This document shows, one piece after another, positions 11,317-20,706 of a stretch of DNA of 64,000 nucleotides; position 1 is the first letter of the stretch, and the number at the start of each line of letters is the position of its first letter. The notes beneath the pieces are model-generated. The model saw only the letters and a list, made by a program, of their open reading frames with translations. It was not told the origin of the DNA and made no database searches. The position numbers and the translations under genes are program-made. This DNA is from Anaerolineaceae bacterium (GTDB lineage Bacteria > Chloroflexota > Anaerolineae > Anaerolineales > Anaerolineaceae): NCBI GenBank assembly GCA_030653365.1, contig JAURZL010000017.1, positions 51,566-115,565 on the forward strand, given 5' to 3'.

Positions 11317-12672
11317 ATGAAATCGAAAACCATTCTGCTAACCATAATCTTTACCTTAATGATAATTCCACTCAGTAGTTGCGGCTTGTTAGAAAAAGAA
11401 GCGACTGAAACTCAAATAACCGCTTCGGGATCCATTTCTGCGGATAAAATCATCGTTTCACCAGAAGTCGGTGGTCTTGTCACCGAAATCCTGATTAAAG
11501 AAGGTGAAACCGTTCAGGCAAATCAGGATCTATTTAAGATCAATGATGAGATCATGAAAGCTCAGTACGAACAAGCTCTTGCAGCCGTTGACCAGGCAGA
11601 GGCAGGTATTCAGGCAGCTCAATCACAGGTAAGTGCTGCCAGCGTTCAATATGATCGTGCAAAACAAGGTGCACGCTTGATGTTTCTGCAGACTATGCAA
11701 AATCAGACACCACTCTGGTCACAAACCGTTCCGGATGAATTCAATCAACCAAACTGGTATTACCAAAGCGACGAAACATTGGCTGGTGCAGAGGTTGAAG
11801 TGCAGAAAGCGGATAGAAACCTGGAGATTGAATTGGCCAATCTTGAAAATATCCAGGAAAAAGCTACCAATGATGACTTTCTCGCCATTGAGCAAAAACT
11901 GGTCGAGGCGCGAGCACGTTTTTTGGTGGCTGGACAGACCCTGACTCAGGCGCAATTTGCTCAGGAAAATGACATTCTCGAAGAAATGGCCCAAAAAGAT
12001 TATGATGCGGCATTGGCCGATCTCGATACAGCCCAACGTGATTACGATCGAATGATCACCAGTGCTGCTGCAGGCGAGGTGCTGGAAGCACGAGCGAAAG
12101 TGGCTGTCGCCAGAGCCCGCGTGGAAAATGCTGAAAATTATCTGGATATGCTATTAACGCGTGAGAATTCACTCGAAGTTCAGGCGGCCAAAGCTGCTCT
12201 GGATAGCGCAGAAAGCCAGGTTGCTTTAGCTGAAGCGGGCATAGCGCAGGCGTTGGCTGCATTGAAATTACTTGAAATTCAACTCGAAAAAAGTGTTGTA
12301 AAGTCACCGATTGATGCCAGCGTATTGTACCGCAATGTACAGGTCGGCGAATTGGTTGGACCAGGCAGCAGTGTAATAACCCTTGCAAAATTGGAGATTG
12401 TCAGTCTGACGGTATATGTACCTGAAGATGTGTATGGCCGTATTCCGGTCGGTCAACGTGTATCCATCCAGGTTGATTCATTCCCCGGAGAAACCTTTTA
12501 TGGTGAAGTAGTCAGCATTGCCGATGAAGCTGAATTCACCCCTCGCAACGTTCAGACAGTGGAAGGGCGTAAGGCTACCGTTTATGCTGTGGAGATTGAG
12601 ATCCCCAACAGCAATTTGAAATTGAAACCAGGTATGCCAGCGGATGTGAACTTCGGGATCAATCGGCCGTAA
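11317..12672 (+). CDS. HlyD-family membrane-fusion-like lipoprotein of the exporter
   Basis: 451 residues from ATG 11317. The longest frame starts at 11197 inside the permease gene, but GGAG lies 6 bases before 11317 and a lipoprotein signal (LSSC at the lipobox) follows directly. After the lipid anchor comes half of a biotinyl-lipoyl domain (ISPEVGGxVTEILIKEGE-like), a long alpha-helical hairpin rich in Ala, Glu and Gln (about 85-330), the second lipoyl half (SVVKSPIDASVL) and a beta-barrel domain. It is the adaptor partner of the three upstream genes. In a one-membrane cell it cannot bridge to an outer membrane, so it more likely shapes the exit side of the exporter. Confidence 0.9.
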   Translation: MKSKTILLTIIFTLMIIPLSSCGLLEKEATETQITASGSISADKIIVSPEVGGLVTEILIKEGETVQANQDLFKINDEIMKAQYEQALAAVDQAEAGIQAAQSQVSAASVQYDRAKQGARLMFLQTMQNQTPLWSQTVPDEFNQPNWYYQSDETLAGAEVEVQKADRNLEIELANLENIQEKATNDDFLAIEQKLVEARARFLVAGQTLTQAQFAQENDILEEMAQKDYDAALADLDTAQRDYDRMITSAAAGEVLEARAKVAVARARVENAENYLDMLLTRENSLEVQAAKAALDSAESQVALAEAGIAQALAALKLLEIQLEKSVVKSPIDASVLYRNVQVGELVGPGSSVITLAKLEIVSLTVYVPEDVYGRIPVGQRVSIQVDSFPGETFYGEVVSIADEAEFTPRNVQTVEGRKATVYAVEIEIPNSNLKLKPGMPADVNFGINRP

Positions 12673-12690
12673 TCTCTCCCTCTACTAAAT

Positions 12691-12729
12691 CATACCCGGA
12701 AGGTAAAACAACGCAACCTTCCGGGTATG
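12691..12729. terminator. Hairpin after the exporter operon
   Basis: Perfect 14-bp inverted repeat (12691-12704 with 12716-12729; arm CATACCCGGAAGGT) around an 11-base loop, about 20 bases after the adaptor gene stop. There is no T-run, so it may terminate imperfectly or protect the 3' end. Confidence 0.6.
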
Positions 12730-12833
12730 ATATTAATTGGTAATCGAGTTTCTCAAATTAGTATCCAAAAAAAAGGTTTTTCATTATTGAGTTACTAAAA
12801 TCAAGCATATCTGCTTCTACAAATGGGTCTCCG

Positions 12834-12914
12834 CCATGGATTGAAATCCATGGCTGCCAAAATTAAAACCAGCTAAAGCAGGTTAACCACTCACCAACCT
12901 GCTTTAGCTGGTTT
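12834..12914. repeat. Double palindrome of the GA-loop repeat family
   Basis: A 20-base palindrome CCATGGATTGAAATCCATGG (12834-12853) is followed by a 19-bp hairpin (12866-12884 with 12896-12914, loop of 11). The first unit is the same type as those at 24.06 kb and around the IS200-like transposase at 63 kb. It fills much of the 311-base gap between the exporter and the DUF2200 gene. Confidence 0.75.
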
Positions 12915-12983
12915 CGTACTTCATGAGCCTGTGGTTCGTGTACTCGGAAGGTGTATCAACCACTGGCGATCTCATTCATAAAC

Positions 12984-13334
12984 TTACTGCCGTAGGATTT
13001 TCTCCATCGCCTTTCCTTTGGCGAGTTCATCAATCAATTTGTCTAAATAGCGTAATTTTTGCATGAGTGGATCTTCTATTTCTTCTACGCGAATACCACA
13101 CACTACGCCTTTGATTAATGAACTATTTGGATGGAAGGCTGGTGCTTCAGCAAAAAAGGTTTCGAAATCTTTTCCCTGTTCGATTTGCTGCTGTAGTCCT
13201 GCCTGGTCATAGCCAGTCAACCAGCAGATGATCTGGTCCACTTCTTCTTTTGTTCGATTTTTGCGTTCTGCTTTTTGTATGTAGAGTGGGTATACACCAG
13301 CAAATTTCATGGTGAAAATTCGATGTTTACTCAT
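12984..13334 (-). CDS. DUF2200 family protein
   Basis: 116 residues from the ATG at 13334, which has GGAGG 7 bases upstream; the frame is open further but the family starts at (M)[17 protein letters not shown]. Family blocks seen: [48 protein letters not shown], and [20 protein letters not shown] at the C-terminus, covering the whole protein. It is a small soluble protein of unknown role, often a single gene as here. No membrane segments or catalytic motif are evident. Confidence 0.9.
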   Translation of the reverse strand: MSKHRIFTMKFAGVYPLYIQKAERKNRTKEEVDQIICWLTGYDQAGLQQQIEQGKDFETFFAEAPAFHPNSSLIKGVVCGIRVEEIEDPLMQKLRYLDKLIDELAKGKAMEKILRQ

Positions 13335-13777
13335 AAACTTTCCTCCGGTGGATCGAGTCCCATTACGCATACGTTCTACAGGAATTCCACCATTTTCCGA
13401 AAAAAAATTTTTGTATAGAATACTGACTAGATGAAAAATTCTTTTTTATTTAGTATGGTAAGGTTTAATGAAGCTAATTATAAGTGATTATTTGATTTAT
13501 CGAACAAAACCATAAAGAATGAATATAGAAAGCCATCCAAAATCTGCTAGATCAGAAGCATGACACCACTCAAATCAAGGATTACATCCATTCCATACCA
13601 ACCAAGCCTGCAATGGAGGGAATATTTAGGAGATGGTTGACTTCAATTGTGAATTTTGCTACATTATAAGTAGTAATTTTCTGAAAGACAGCCAACAACT
13701 TATTACAATTTGCGTACAAAGTTGCGCATCGAACAAAGACTGCCTTTTATTTCTGGTTTTCCATAAGGAGGAATAAA
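13335..13777. other. 443-base intergenic region with one candidate promoter
   Basis: AT-rich. On the plus strand TTGACT (13637-13642), a 17-base spacer and TACATT (13660-13665) form a possible promoter about 110 bases before the lipoprotein gene at 13778. I see no RNA gene or hairpin otherwise. Confidence 0.35.
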
Positions 13778-15190
13778 ATGCGAAAATCCATTATTGTCTT
13801 TGTATTTTTTGTTTTAATGATTGTTTTGATGGTTGGATGTGCGCCACCGACATTTATGGCGCCAGTAAAGGTCAATGTAACCCCGGATGATAATATTACT
13901 GATGTCAGTATTGATATTGATCAGAATGGAATGAAACATATCGTTGGGCTAAAGGACAACCGGGTGGTTTATTTCAAGGGAAATATTGGCGAGCCAACAT
14001 ACCAGTTTACCATCGGTTGGGGATTACTTTTACCAGGAACGGATACCTCCACGTGGAAGCAATACCAACCCGAGATCGCTGTTCTGGATAATGGAACCGC
14101 CCATATTGTCTGGTGGGAACATCATGGAAATCTTTCTCAAAAAATTGCCTGTCATTACGAAGTACCCCTAATTTTTGATCCATATGATTTGATTTATTGT
14201 CACAGATTAGACGAACCAACTCTTTACACAACTGGATTGGTACGAGTGATTGCAAAAGGGAATACAGCCTATGCTGTTTATGATCGATTGCATAGCTCTG
14301 GTTATGTTGATTCCGTATGGTACAAAAAAATGGAGGAACTATCCTCAACAGGCCTTGTAGTCAGTTACCTCGATGTCTTGGAAGAGGCTTATATTTTTTC
14401 CATGGATCTGGCTATTGACAATAATGGGAAGTTACATTTGGCCTACATTGATGAAGCAACATATTCTCCAAATCCACGGCTATATTATCGTTCGAATGCA
14501 ACAACGAACATGGATGGATCAATGAGCCAAAATTGGGCAATCGCATTCGGTGCGCCAGGATTACGAGAGAATGTCCAACCAAGTATCGATTTTTATAACG
14601 ATTTTGTTATGATAGCCAGTGTTTGGGAAAATAGTGGTAATCAGATGATTTATGTGGATCGATGCAATATTATCGATTGTGCAACCAAATCTAGCATTTC
14701 TACAACATCATTAAACGCAGATTGGAATTCTTCTTCAGAAATTCTGGAAGTTGAAGGATTAGGGACCTTCAGTACATACACATTGAGTTTCATTGGTCAT
14801 AATGACTTATCATCACATGATCAAGTGTGGTATTGGGTTTCACCATTTTCTGGAAATCCAACTCAAGTAACTGACACTACTAATGCTAAATCCCAATTGA
14901 ACATGGTTGATGGATTTATTCCTGTAATAGGTTTCATGGAAAATTGGCAAGTGTCAGATCCAATCATCTCATACTTGGAAAAAGTTTCTATTTATGAAGG
15001 TGGAGAAGGATTAAGGGAGGTTGGAACCTATGTTTGCCCGGGTCTTTCCAAATTTAATTCTTCAGATATGGCGGCTTATGTGGATTTGATGTCAGATTCC
15101 ATACCTGTCGCTGGTATTTGGAACTATTGTGGCACGACAAGGTTCAGCACAAATGCATACCTAATTGATTTACCAATAATATTGAAATAA
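13778..15190 (+). CDS. Lipoprotein with beta-propeller-like repeats
   Basis: 470 residues with a lipoprotein signal ending MVGC. AAGGAGG lies 6 bases before the ATG. The rest contains repeated strands of the type (I/V)xIDxNGKxHLAYID and TAHIVWWE, spaced as in BNR/sialidase-like propellers, each with a short aromatic-rich strand such as LYYRS or VWYKKM. No sialidase catalytic residues could be identified. It is probably a surface-anchored binding or sensing propeller; I do not recognise a closer family. It stands alone and shares a bidirectional terminator with the convergent gene downstream. Confidence 0.7.
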   Translation: MRKSIIVFVFFVLMIVLMVGCAPPTFMAPVKVNVTPDDNITDVSIDIDQNGMKHIVGLKDNRVVYFKGNIGEPTYQFTIGWGLLLPGTDTSTWKQYQPEIAVLDNGTAHIVWWEHHGNLSQKIACHYEVPLIFDPYDLIYCHRLDEPTLYTTGLVRVIAKGNTAYAVYDRLHSSGYVDSVWYKKMEELSSTGLVVSYLDVLEEAYIFSMDLAIDNNGKLHLAYIDEATYSPNPRLYYRSNATTNMDGSMSQNWAIAFGAPGLRENVQPSIDFYNDFVMIASVWENSGNQMIYVDRCNIIDCATKSSISTTSLNADWNSSSEILEVEGLGTFSTYTLSFIGHNDLSSHDQVWYWVSPFSGNPTQVTDTTNAKSQLNMVDGFIPVIGFMENWQVSDPIISYLEKVSIYEGGEGLREVGTYVCPGLSKFNSSDMAAYVDLMSDSIPVAGIWNYCGTTRFSTNAYLIDLPIILK

Positions 15191-15255
15191 TAAAAATAAA
15201 TAAAAAACACATAAACCATAAACATATATCTTCATAGCATTAGCAAAGTAAATTA

Positions 15256-15288
15256 TTGAATCAACTACTCTTGCTGTAGTTGATTCAA
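15256..15288. terminator. Bidirectional terminator between convergent genes
   Basis: Perfect 13-bp stem (15256-15268 with 15276-15288, arm TTGAATCAACTAC), 7-base loop, followed by TTTAAT on the plus strand and preceded by AATAATTT on the minus-strand exit side. Confidence 0.75.
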
Positions 15289-15323
15289 TTTAATAAACAA
15301 ACAAAACACAATTGATGAATAAT

Positions 15324-15635
15324 TCACTTTGCTTTGGTCATCTTTCTGAGTTGCGAGAGAATTTCACCCTGAGCAACCAGTAATTGTGCCATCCACTCCA
15401 GAATAATATTAAATACAGAGGAAATCAGGAAACCGATCAACAATCCGAATAAAGCACCAATAAACCCAACAGGTACCCAAATGATGAATTCAGGATTTAC
15501 CAAATAAGCAAATACCCCAAATAAGACCGCCATGATTACAACCAGATAAAGGATAATCACTGTGCGGATCACCTTTGATGATTTCACCAGCCGGTTAACA
15601 ACATCTTTGGTACGATCATGTTCATACAGTAACAT
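15324..15635 (-). CDS. Small two-helix membrane protein, unknown function
   Basis: 103 residues from ATG 15635, chosen because AAAGGAGG lies 7 bases upstream; the longer frame from 15680 lacks an SD. Two hydrophobic segments (about 24-48 and 55-80) are flanked by a basic N-terminus (DRTKDVVNRLVKSSKV) and an amphipathic C-terminus (LVAQGEILSQLRKMTK). I do not recognise a family. It stands alone between a lipoprotein and the cytochrome gene. Confidence 0.7.
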   Translation of the reverse strand: MLLYEHDRTKDVVNRLVKSSKVIRTVIILYLVVIMAVLFGVFAYLVNPEFIIWVPVGFIGALFGLLIGFLISSVFNIILEWMAQLLVAQGEILSQLRKMTKAK

Positions 15636-15928
15636 GGAAAAACCTCCTTTGATAAATTCTAAGTGAAATTGATGCTTCAAGTATATTAATTATATACAGA
15701 ATTACCAACCAAAACATACAATTTCATCACTTTTATTGTTTTTAAAAACAACCCGTGTTTTGAAATTCAATATAATTTTTCTGAATTGCACTTAAAAACC
15801 AGGCGACTGAAATTTTTAAAAAGGAATTATTTATTAATCATATAATTATTACCCAATTTGTGATATATTATTATTAAGTTGGATAAATTCCATAACAATT
15901 CCGAATCTTTATGAAAGGCTAGGAAAAA

Positions 15929-16795
15929 ATGAACGAGTCAAAAGTTTTGAGTCTAGCGGTGTTATCGCTAGGCGTTTTTTTATTGGTTGGTTGTAATACT
16001 GCTACCCCAATGGTTAGCGAAACAGTTACTCAGCCACCAATAGTATCTCCGGATCTAATAGATACGCAGACTCCGGTTGACACACAGGTGCCAACGGAAA
16101 TGCAGGTAACCGTCGAGACCCAGCAACCCGATTCAAATGTCGATTATGTTTCAGGTGGTTTGTTGTATGATGATTGGATGAAACAACTTGAGGTCGAACC
16201 TCCAGCGGAAGACCAACCTCTCTGGAAGACCCAAACTACCAATACCCGTTCTGGAAAAGACACCTGGCGCTGCAAAGAATGCCATGGTTGGGATTACAAG
16301 GGGCTGGAGGGTGCATATGGATCCGGATCCCATCTCACAGGTTTTAAAGGAGTTCTTGATTCAGTTTCAATGACAGAAGACGAACTATTGGCGTGGATGG
16401 ATGGTTCTGAAAATAGCGAGCATAACTTTTCTGGTTATTTTCAGGAAGCAGAATTAACATTGATTGTCAATTTTTTGAAATATGGATTGTTTGATACTGC
16501 TGCTTATATAAATGCTGATAAATCAGTATCTGGTGGTGACGGATCGAATGGTAAGGTGTTATACGACGGTCTCTGCGCAGCGTGCCATGGAGAAGATGGA
16601 AGAATGCTTAATTTTGGTGATGAGGATGAACCTGAATTTGTAGGTACAATCGCTTTTGATAATCCCTGGGAATTCTGGCATAAAGCATCATTTGGTCATC
16701 CTGCTTCTCAGATGATTTCAGTGTTAAAAATTGGCTGGTCTATTCAAGATATAGCAGATGTACTGACTTATTCACAAACATTGCCGACCGAATAA
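15929..16795 (+). CDS. Diheme c-type cytochrome lipoprotein
   Basis: 288 residues. Lipoprotein signal ending LLVGC, an acidic/Thr/Pro linker to about residue 70, then two c-type haem motifs, C115-KECH119 and C216-AACH220. Methionines that could be sixth ligands follow each (for example in DGRMLNFG after the second). The surface location implies extracytoplasmic electron transfer. AGGA lies a few bases before the ATG. It is convergent with the molbindin/SUOX-like operon, whose first protein also carries a CxxCH, so the two may exchange electrons; that is inference from proximity. Confidence 0.9.
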   Translation: MNESKVLSLAVLSLGVFLLVGCNTATPMVSETVTQPPIVSPDLIDTQTPVDTQVPTEMQVTVETQQPDSNVDYVSGGLLYDDWMKQLEVEPPAEDQPLWKTQTTNTRSGKDTWRCKECHGWDYKGLEGAYGSGSHLTGFKGVLDSVSMTEDELLAWMDGSENSEHNFSGYFQEAELTLIVNFLKYGLFDTAAYINADKSVSGGDGSNGKVLYDGLCAACHGEDGRMLNFGDEDEPEFVGTIAFDNPWEFWHKASFGHPASQMISVLKIGWSIQDIADVLTYSQTLPTE

Positions 16796-16824
16796 TGAGT
16801 GCTGGTTAGGAAACAGTAATTTAA

Positions 16825-16864
16825 GGTGATCTGGGTCTTAACTAATTTCTGAATCCAGATCACC
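16825..16864. terminator. Hairpin between cytochrome and molbindin genes
   Basis: 10-bp perfect stem GGTGATCTGG/CCAGATCACC (16825-16834 with 16855-16864) with a 20-base loop, 30 bases after the cytochrome stop. There is no long T-run; it is probably a bidirectional end for the convergent genes. Confidence 0.5.
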
Positions 16865-16946
16865 ATCTTATCAATAGCAGCCATGGCCTCTTTTACAAGC
16901 AGTTTTTTTCTAAACGAATTAGGAAATAATTGCTTTCCGGCTTTGC

Positions 16947-17156
16947 CTAATCTACTGCAACCATCACACTAGAAGCTTTGATAACTGCATACGCTTGTTT
17001 ACCTTCTACCAATCCCAATGACTCTACGGAGCTATTGGTGATGATAGAAACAACCTGGGTGCCACCTGGTAATTCAAGAATTACTTCACTATTAACAGCA
17101 CCTTTTACCACTTTCACAACCTTACCTTTTATTACATTTCTTGCACTTAGTTTCAT
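16947..17156 (-). CDS. mop: Molbindin (single TOBE/Mop domain)
   Basis: 69 residues covering exactly one Mop domain: MKLSARNVIKGKVVKVVKGAVNSEV, then ISIIT-type strands and a final AYAVIKASSVMVAVD. Molbindins assemble into rings that bind molybdate or tungstate in the cytoplasm and buffer or sense it. AGGAG lies upstream of the ATG. It follows the permease gene by 86 bases, and that gap holds a symmetrical sequence (17222-17240) that could be an operator, so it may have its own regulated promoter as well as read-through from the operon. Confidence 0.92.
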   Translation of the reverse strand: MKLSARNVIKGKVVKVVKGAVNSEVILELPGGTQVVSIITNSSVESLGLVEGKQAYAVIKASSVMVAVD

Positions 17157-17221
17157 TTTATTCTCCTAAATTATTATCCGATAAAAATATAGTAATTCTT
17201 CGATCATAAATTTTCAATTAA

Positions 17222-17240
17222 ATGTACATTGTATGTACAT
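17222..17240. promoter_or_regulatory. Symmetrical site ATGTACAT-TGT-ATGTACAT upstream of the molbindin gene
   Basis: Two copies of the self-complementary octamer ATGTACAT separated by three bases, 66 bases upstream of the molbindin start. This is the form of a dimer-binding operator. No ModE-like regulator is encoded in the window, so the binding protein is unknown. Confidence 0.45.
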
Positions 17241-17242
17241 GC

Positions 17243-18031
17243 TTAACTTTTTTTCCGTGGAAATAGAAAGACACTGACACACAAAAAAATGATCAAACTA
17301 ACCAGAATTAAAAATACTGTTACAGGTAAGGCTGCAGGAAGCCCAAACCCCTGGAAGCGTTCAAATACCAGTACCGGCATAATTTTTGGATTGTACGCTA
17401 GAATCACGACAGCCCCAAATTCACTGACACCTCGAGCCCACATCATCAAAGCCCCACTGGTAATCCCGCGCCAACATTGTGGCAGAGTCACAAATCGCAA
17501 CATTTGCCAATGATTGGCACCATCCACCCTGGAAGCCAGTTCCATTTCACGATCCACACCCGCAAATGCTTCGCGGCTGGCATTTACTAAAAAAGGTACA
17601 CTGACAAACAACATTCCGATCACAATTCCAGCCGGTCGATCCGTAAAGGTAATTCCAACCTGAGCGAACGCCTGCCCAAAGATCCCATTTCTGCCAAAGA
17701 CCAATAACAAAGCCACTCCGGCTGCTGTGTGAGGTATGATCACCGGTAAATTTACCAGAGCCTGAAGGAAATCCCGGCCTGGAAAATTATAGCGGGCAAG
17801 CAGATAACCCATTGGTACAGCGGTAAGAAACCCAATCAAAACTGCAACCAATGCACATCCGAAGGTTAATCGCATTGAACTCAGGACCTGTTGGTCTTGA
17901 AATAACTTAAAAAAGGTAGCTGGTTCCACACTGACTAAAGTGTTAATTAGTGGAACCATCAGAATCATCATTAAGATAATCGCTGCTAGGATAAAAATCT
18001 TTGTCAGGAAACTTTGGTTGATTTTTCTCAT
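17243..18031 (-). CDS. Molybdate/tungstate ABC transporter permease
   Basis: 262 residues, ModB/WtpB type. Five to six transmembrane segments and the coupling-helix motif of binding-protein-dependent permeases (SRVDGANHWQMLRFVTLPQCWRGITSG, the EAA loop). Its start overlaps the stop of the binding-protein gene by four bases (ATGA). The partner ATPase expected for this family is not adjacent; the next gene is the molbindin. Confidence 0.88.
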   Translation of the reverse strand: MRKINQSFLTKIFILAAIILMMILMVPLINTLVSVEPATFFKLFQDQQVLSSMRLTFGCALVAVLIGFLTAVPMGYLLARYNFPGRDFLQALVNLPVIIPHTAAGVALLLVFGRNGIFGQAFAQVGITFTDRPAGIVIGMLFVSVPFLVNASREAFAGVDREMELASRVDGANHWQMLRFVTLPQCWRGITSGALMMWARGVSEFGAVVILAYNPKIMPVLVFERFQGFGLPAALPVTVFLILVSLIIFLCVSVFLFPRKKS

Positions 18032-19167
18032 TCTTCCGGGATCGTGATCTTTTGTAATTCTATCGGCATGTTTTCAAATCCATCCGCTGGAAATGAATTC
18101 AGGAGCGGTTGGTAATTTGCGGTCATGATTTGGTTCCCTTCCTCGCTCAGGAGAAATTGAATAAATAATTCCGCTGCCTCCGGATTTGGTGAACTTTCCG
18201 GGATGGTGATCGCATATTCAATCGGTTCAGCGATGAAATGTGGTTCTACGGTTGAGAAACGCTGGAAATCCAGACGCACTTCTACATTTTTATAGAAATC
18301 GCGCAACTCCTCCGCTCCTAAATTTATTTCGGGGGGAAGAGAAAGCATCCTAAGCCCATGTTGCTTGACCACCGACTCATATTCAAAAGCGTAATCAAGA
18401 TCACCACTTTGCATCAAGGCGATCAGGAATACACTGGCACCTCTGATCATAATATGAGAATCACGCCTGGTTTCCAAAATTTCTGGGATGCGGATCAATG
18501 TATTGCCATCTTCCCGAAAAATGGTAACTGGGAAAGAAAATTGATCACGAAACATCGTTTTAAAGAGATCATATTGTTTGATTGAATTCTCCTGAAGTGC
18601 AAATGCCATCATTGCCCGATAACCAGCAGCATCAAAACGAGGATCAGGAAGACCATATTTTACTTCTGTTCGGCTGAGAATTTCCGTCCAATTATCCAGG
18701 TTTAATTCTTCAGCATAAAGACTCGAAGGTGTGTAGGCTAATGCCAGTTTATTTCCAGCAAATCGTATAAACCAATCAGCATAAGGATTTCCTGAGTCTG
18801 GATTCGTAGATGCATACATTAACATCGGAACAAGAGCGGCATCCGCTGTTGCTACGATATCGATTGGTTCATGTAATTCGGTCACGTGACGCATAACTTG
18901 AATACTGCCGTGATATTCAGCCAAAACATCAATATCAGGATATTTCGCTTCAAAGGCTGTTTCTAACTCAGAAAACGGAATAATCAAACTACCCGCAGCA
19001 AAAACCACCAAAGGCGTTTTTTCGAATTGGACAGTATCTGGCGAAGCAATTTGCACCATTGTGGAAATGGTCGGTTCCAATGGAGTTTTATTTGGTTGGC
19101 ATGCCGTTGCAAGCATGCCAACCATTACAAAAAGATAGAGAGGCAATAATCTATTTTTTGTCTGCAT
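18028..19167 (-). CDS. Molybdate/tungstate-binding lipoprotein (WtpA/ModA family)
   Basis: 379 residues from ATG 19167, chosen because a lipoprotein signal (LATAC) follows; the longer frame from 19209 would overlap the upstream gene and hide the signal. Family blocks: VVFAAGSLIIPFSELETAFEAKYP, YHGSIQVMRHVTEL, IDIVATADAALVP and a C-terminal region with PNPEAAELFIQFLLSEEG. This places it with the archaeal-type WtpA tungstate/molybdate-binding proteins. It captures the oxyanion outside the membrane and hands it to the permease encoded next. It lies 16 bases after the SUOX-like lipoprotein gene. Confidence 0.88.
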   Translation of the reverse strand: MQTKNRLLPLYLFVMVGMLATACQPNKTPLEPTISTMVQIASPDTVQFEKTPLVVFAAGSLIIPFSELETAFEAKYPDIDVLAEYHGSIQVMRHVTELHEPIDIVATADAALVPMLMYASTNPDSGNPYADWFIRFAGNKLALAYTPSSLYAEELNLDNWTEILSRTEVKYGLPDPRFDAAGYRAMMAFALQENSIKQYDLFKTMFRDQFSFPVTIFREDGNTLIRIPEILETRRDSHIMIRGASVFLIALMQSGDLDYAFEYESVVKQHGLRMLSLPPEINLGAEELRDFYKNVEVRLDFQRFSTVEPHFIAEPIEYAITIPESSPNPEAAELFIQFLLSEEGNQIMTANYQPLLNSFPADGFENMPIELQKITIPEE

Positions 19168-19183
19168 TTGTCGAAATCTCTGG

Positions 19184-20695
19184 TTACTTGACTTCGATAC
19201 TAACAACACCTTTTACCCAGGTATTGCTGGCTAAACCAGGCATTACCATCTTGAACTTGCCAGGTGTTTCGGTGAATCCCAGCAAACAATCAGGATTGGC
19301 CAGAATTTCAGCAATACTTACTTCAGCGCTGAACCCATCATCGGCAGTAATTACCAATGTTGTCGCACCATCTTTTATCCCCACCAATTCAAATAATTCT
19401 GAAAGGCGAACACCTTCATAATCTGCGGTTCCGCTTTTTGGATGTTCAGCATTGATCGAAACAACTTCCATTGCCCGCAGGGTCTCTTCTGTAAAACCGG
19501 TTTCAGTCTCTACCATCCCTATGACAGCAAATTGTGCATCTGATAAATCAACAGAAGGTGTAGCGGGGGCTTCTGGTTCAGTCTCATCATCCACAGATGC
19601 GGATGGGTCAATTTTCGGTAGGACCAACTCGATTGTGGCAATCCCACCAACCATTTGTTTCTTTTCAAGCCCTATACCAACAAACTTCAATGGGAAATTC
19701 TTTTCTTCAAGCATTGCATTATCAACCAACATCGCTACAACCCAATCATGGTTGCGATCAGCATCATCGGAGTAAACCGTTGTTTCAAATCCATCCGCTG
19801 CAATAATCTTGACATCATACCCAGCCTTGGCCAATTTGACATCATAAGACCAGCCTTCATGTTTAACCGCATCATCTGCATACCCCATCAAACGCCATAA
19901 TGAGACACCTTTCCACTCCTGCCCAACCTCATCTGTCCAGGTGGCAGGGTGACAACTAACACAGGATTCATAGGAAGCACGATCGATCTCTGTATCGATT
20001 GCGCCTTTCATTGTTAAAACCCAATCCATAATCATTGGTCGGATTTCAACCTTATTTACCCACTTAATTGACCAGTGTCCATCTGTAACCTGATTTGGTT
20101 CATCACTGATGATAACCAATCGGAGATTGCCATCCATGTCAACATTTAAGGGTTCACCATTCACTTCATATGCAATGATGGCAGTTAGTGGGTCATGAGA
20201 CTTTAACTCATCACCACTAACCGGATTATAAGCAATGTAAGTTCCATTCATGATTTGATCAAATGAATAGGATAGTGAGTACCCATCCTCGGCAACAATA
20301 TTGATGCCCATGGTATCACTTAATCCACCCATCAAGTCTGCCAGATCTTGAAGAGCTACACCAGTAAATGTGTTTGGCAAGGTAATCTTCCCGGTACTAC
20401 TCTTAATTCCAGCCATTCCTTCCGTTACTGGTAATGCTTTCAGATCTGCAATCGTGAAAGTCATTGTTTCTTCAGGACCAATTAATTCTAAGACAGGATC
20501 CTGTGAGTCTTCTTCAGTTGGTATAGGTGCAGAAGTTGGTTCTACAGGCACAGCAGTTGGTTCAACAGGCACTGCTGTGGGTTCCGCCACGACTGGTTCA
20601 ACTACTGGCGCTTCGACTTCCGGAGCAGCTGCTGGTTGACAGGCTGACAGAGCGAATAACAACACAAAGATTGACAATAAGATTTTTTTCCTCAT
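19184..20695 (-). CDS. Lipoprotein with three sulfite-oxidase-like domains and a CxxCH motif
   Basis: 503 residues from ATG 20695 (GGAG 4 bases upstream, then a lipoprotein signal ending LSAC). A Val/Pro/Glu-rich linker is followed by three repeats resembling the oxidoreductase molybdopterin-binding (SUOX-like) fold: about 70-225 (TFTIADLKALP, FTGVALQDLADLMGG, AEDGYSLSYS, NLRLVIISDEP), about 227-360 (EWKGVSLWRLMGY, AADGFETTVYSDD) and about 385-503 (YEGVRLSELFELVGI, ADDGFSAEV, VKGVVSIEVK). Repeat 2 carries C245-VSCH249, a c-type haem motif. The cysteine that ligates Mo in true sulfite oxidases was not seen in its usual context, so cofactor binding is doubtful. It heads the operon with the Mo/W-binding protein and permease. 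Confidence 0.82.
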   Translation of the reverse strand: MRKKILLSIFVLLFALSACQPAAAPEVEAPVVEPVVAEPTAVPVEPTAVPVEPTSAPIPTEEDSQDPVLELIGPEETMTFTIADLKALPVTEGMAGIKSSTGKITLPNTFTGVALQDLADLMGGLSDTMGINIVAEDGYSLSYSFDQIMNGTYIAYNPVSGDELKSHDPLTAIIAYEVNGEPLNVDMDGNLRLVIISDEPNQVTDGHWSIKWVNKVEIRPMIMDWVLTMKGAIDTEIDRASYESCVSCHPATWTDEVGQEWKGVSLWRLMGYADDAVKHEGWSYDVKLAKAGYDVKIIAADGFETTVYSDDADRNHDWVVAMLVDNAMLEEKNFPLKFVGIGLEKKQMVGGIATIELVLPKIDPSASVDDETEPEAPATPSVDLSDAQFAVIGMVETETGFTEETLRAMEVVSINAEHPKSGTADYEGVRLSELFELVGIKDGATTLVITADDGFSAEVSIAEILANPDCLLGFTETPGKFKMVMPGLASNTWVKGVVSIEVK

Positions 20696-20706
20696 TTTAC
20701 TCCTCA

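Noticed and set aside
19184..20695. True sulfite oxidase
   Set aside because: The Mo-ligating cysteine context and Moco-binding residues were not found, and three small repeats with a haem motif do not match the enzyme.
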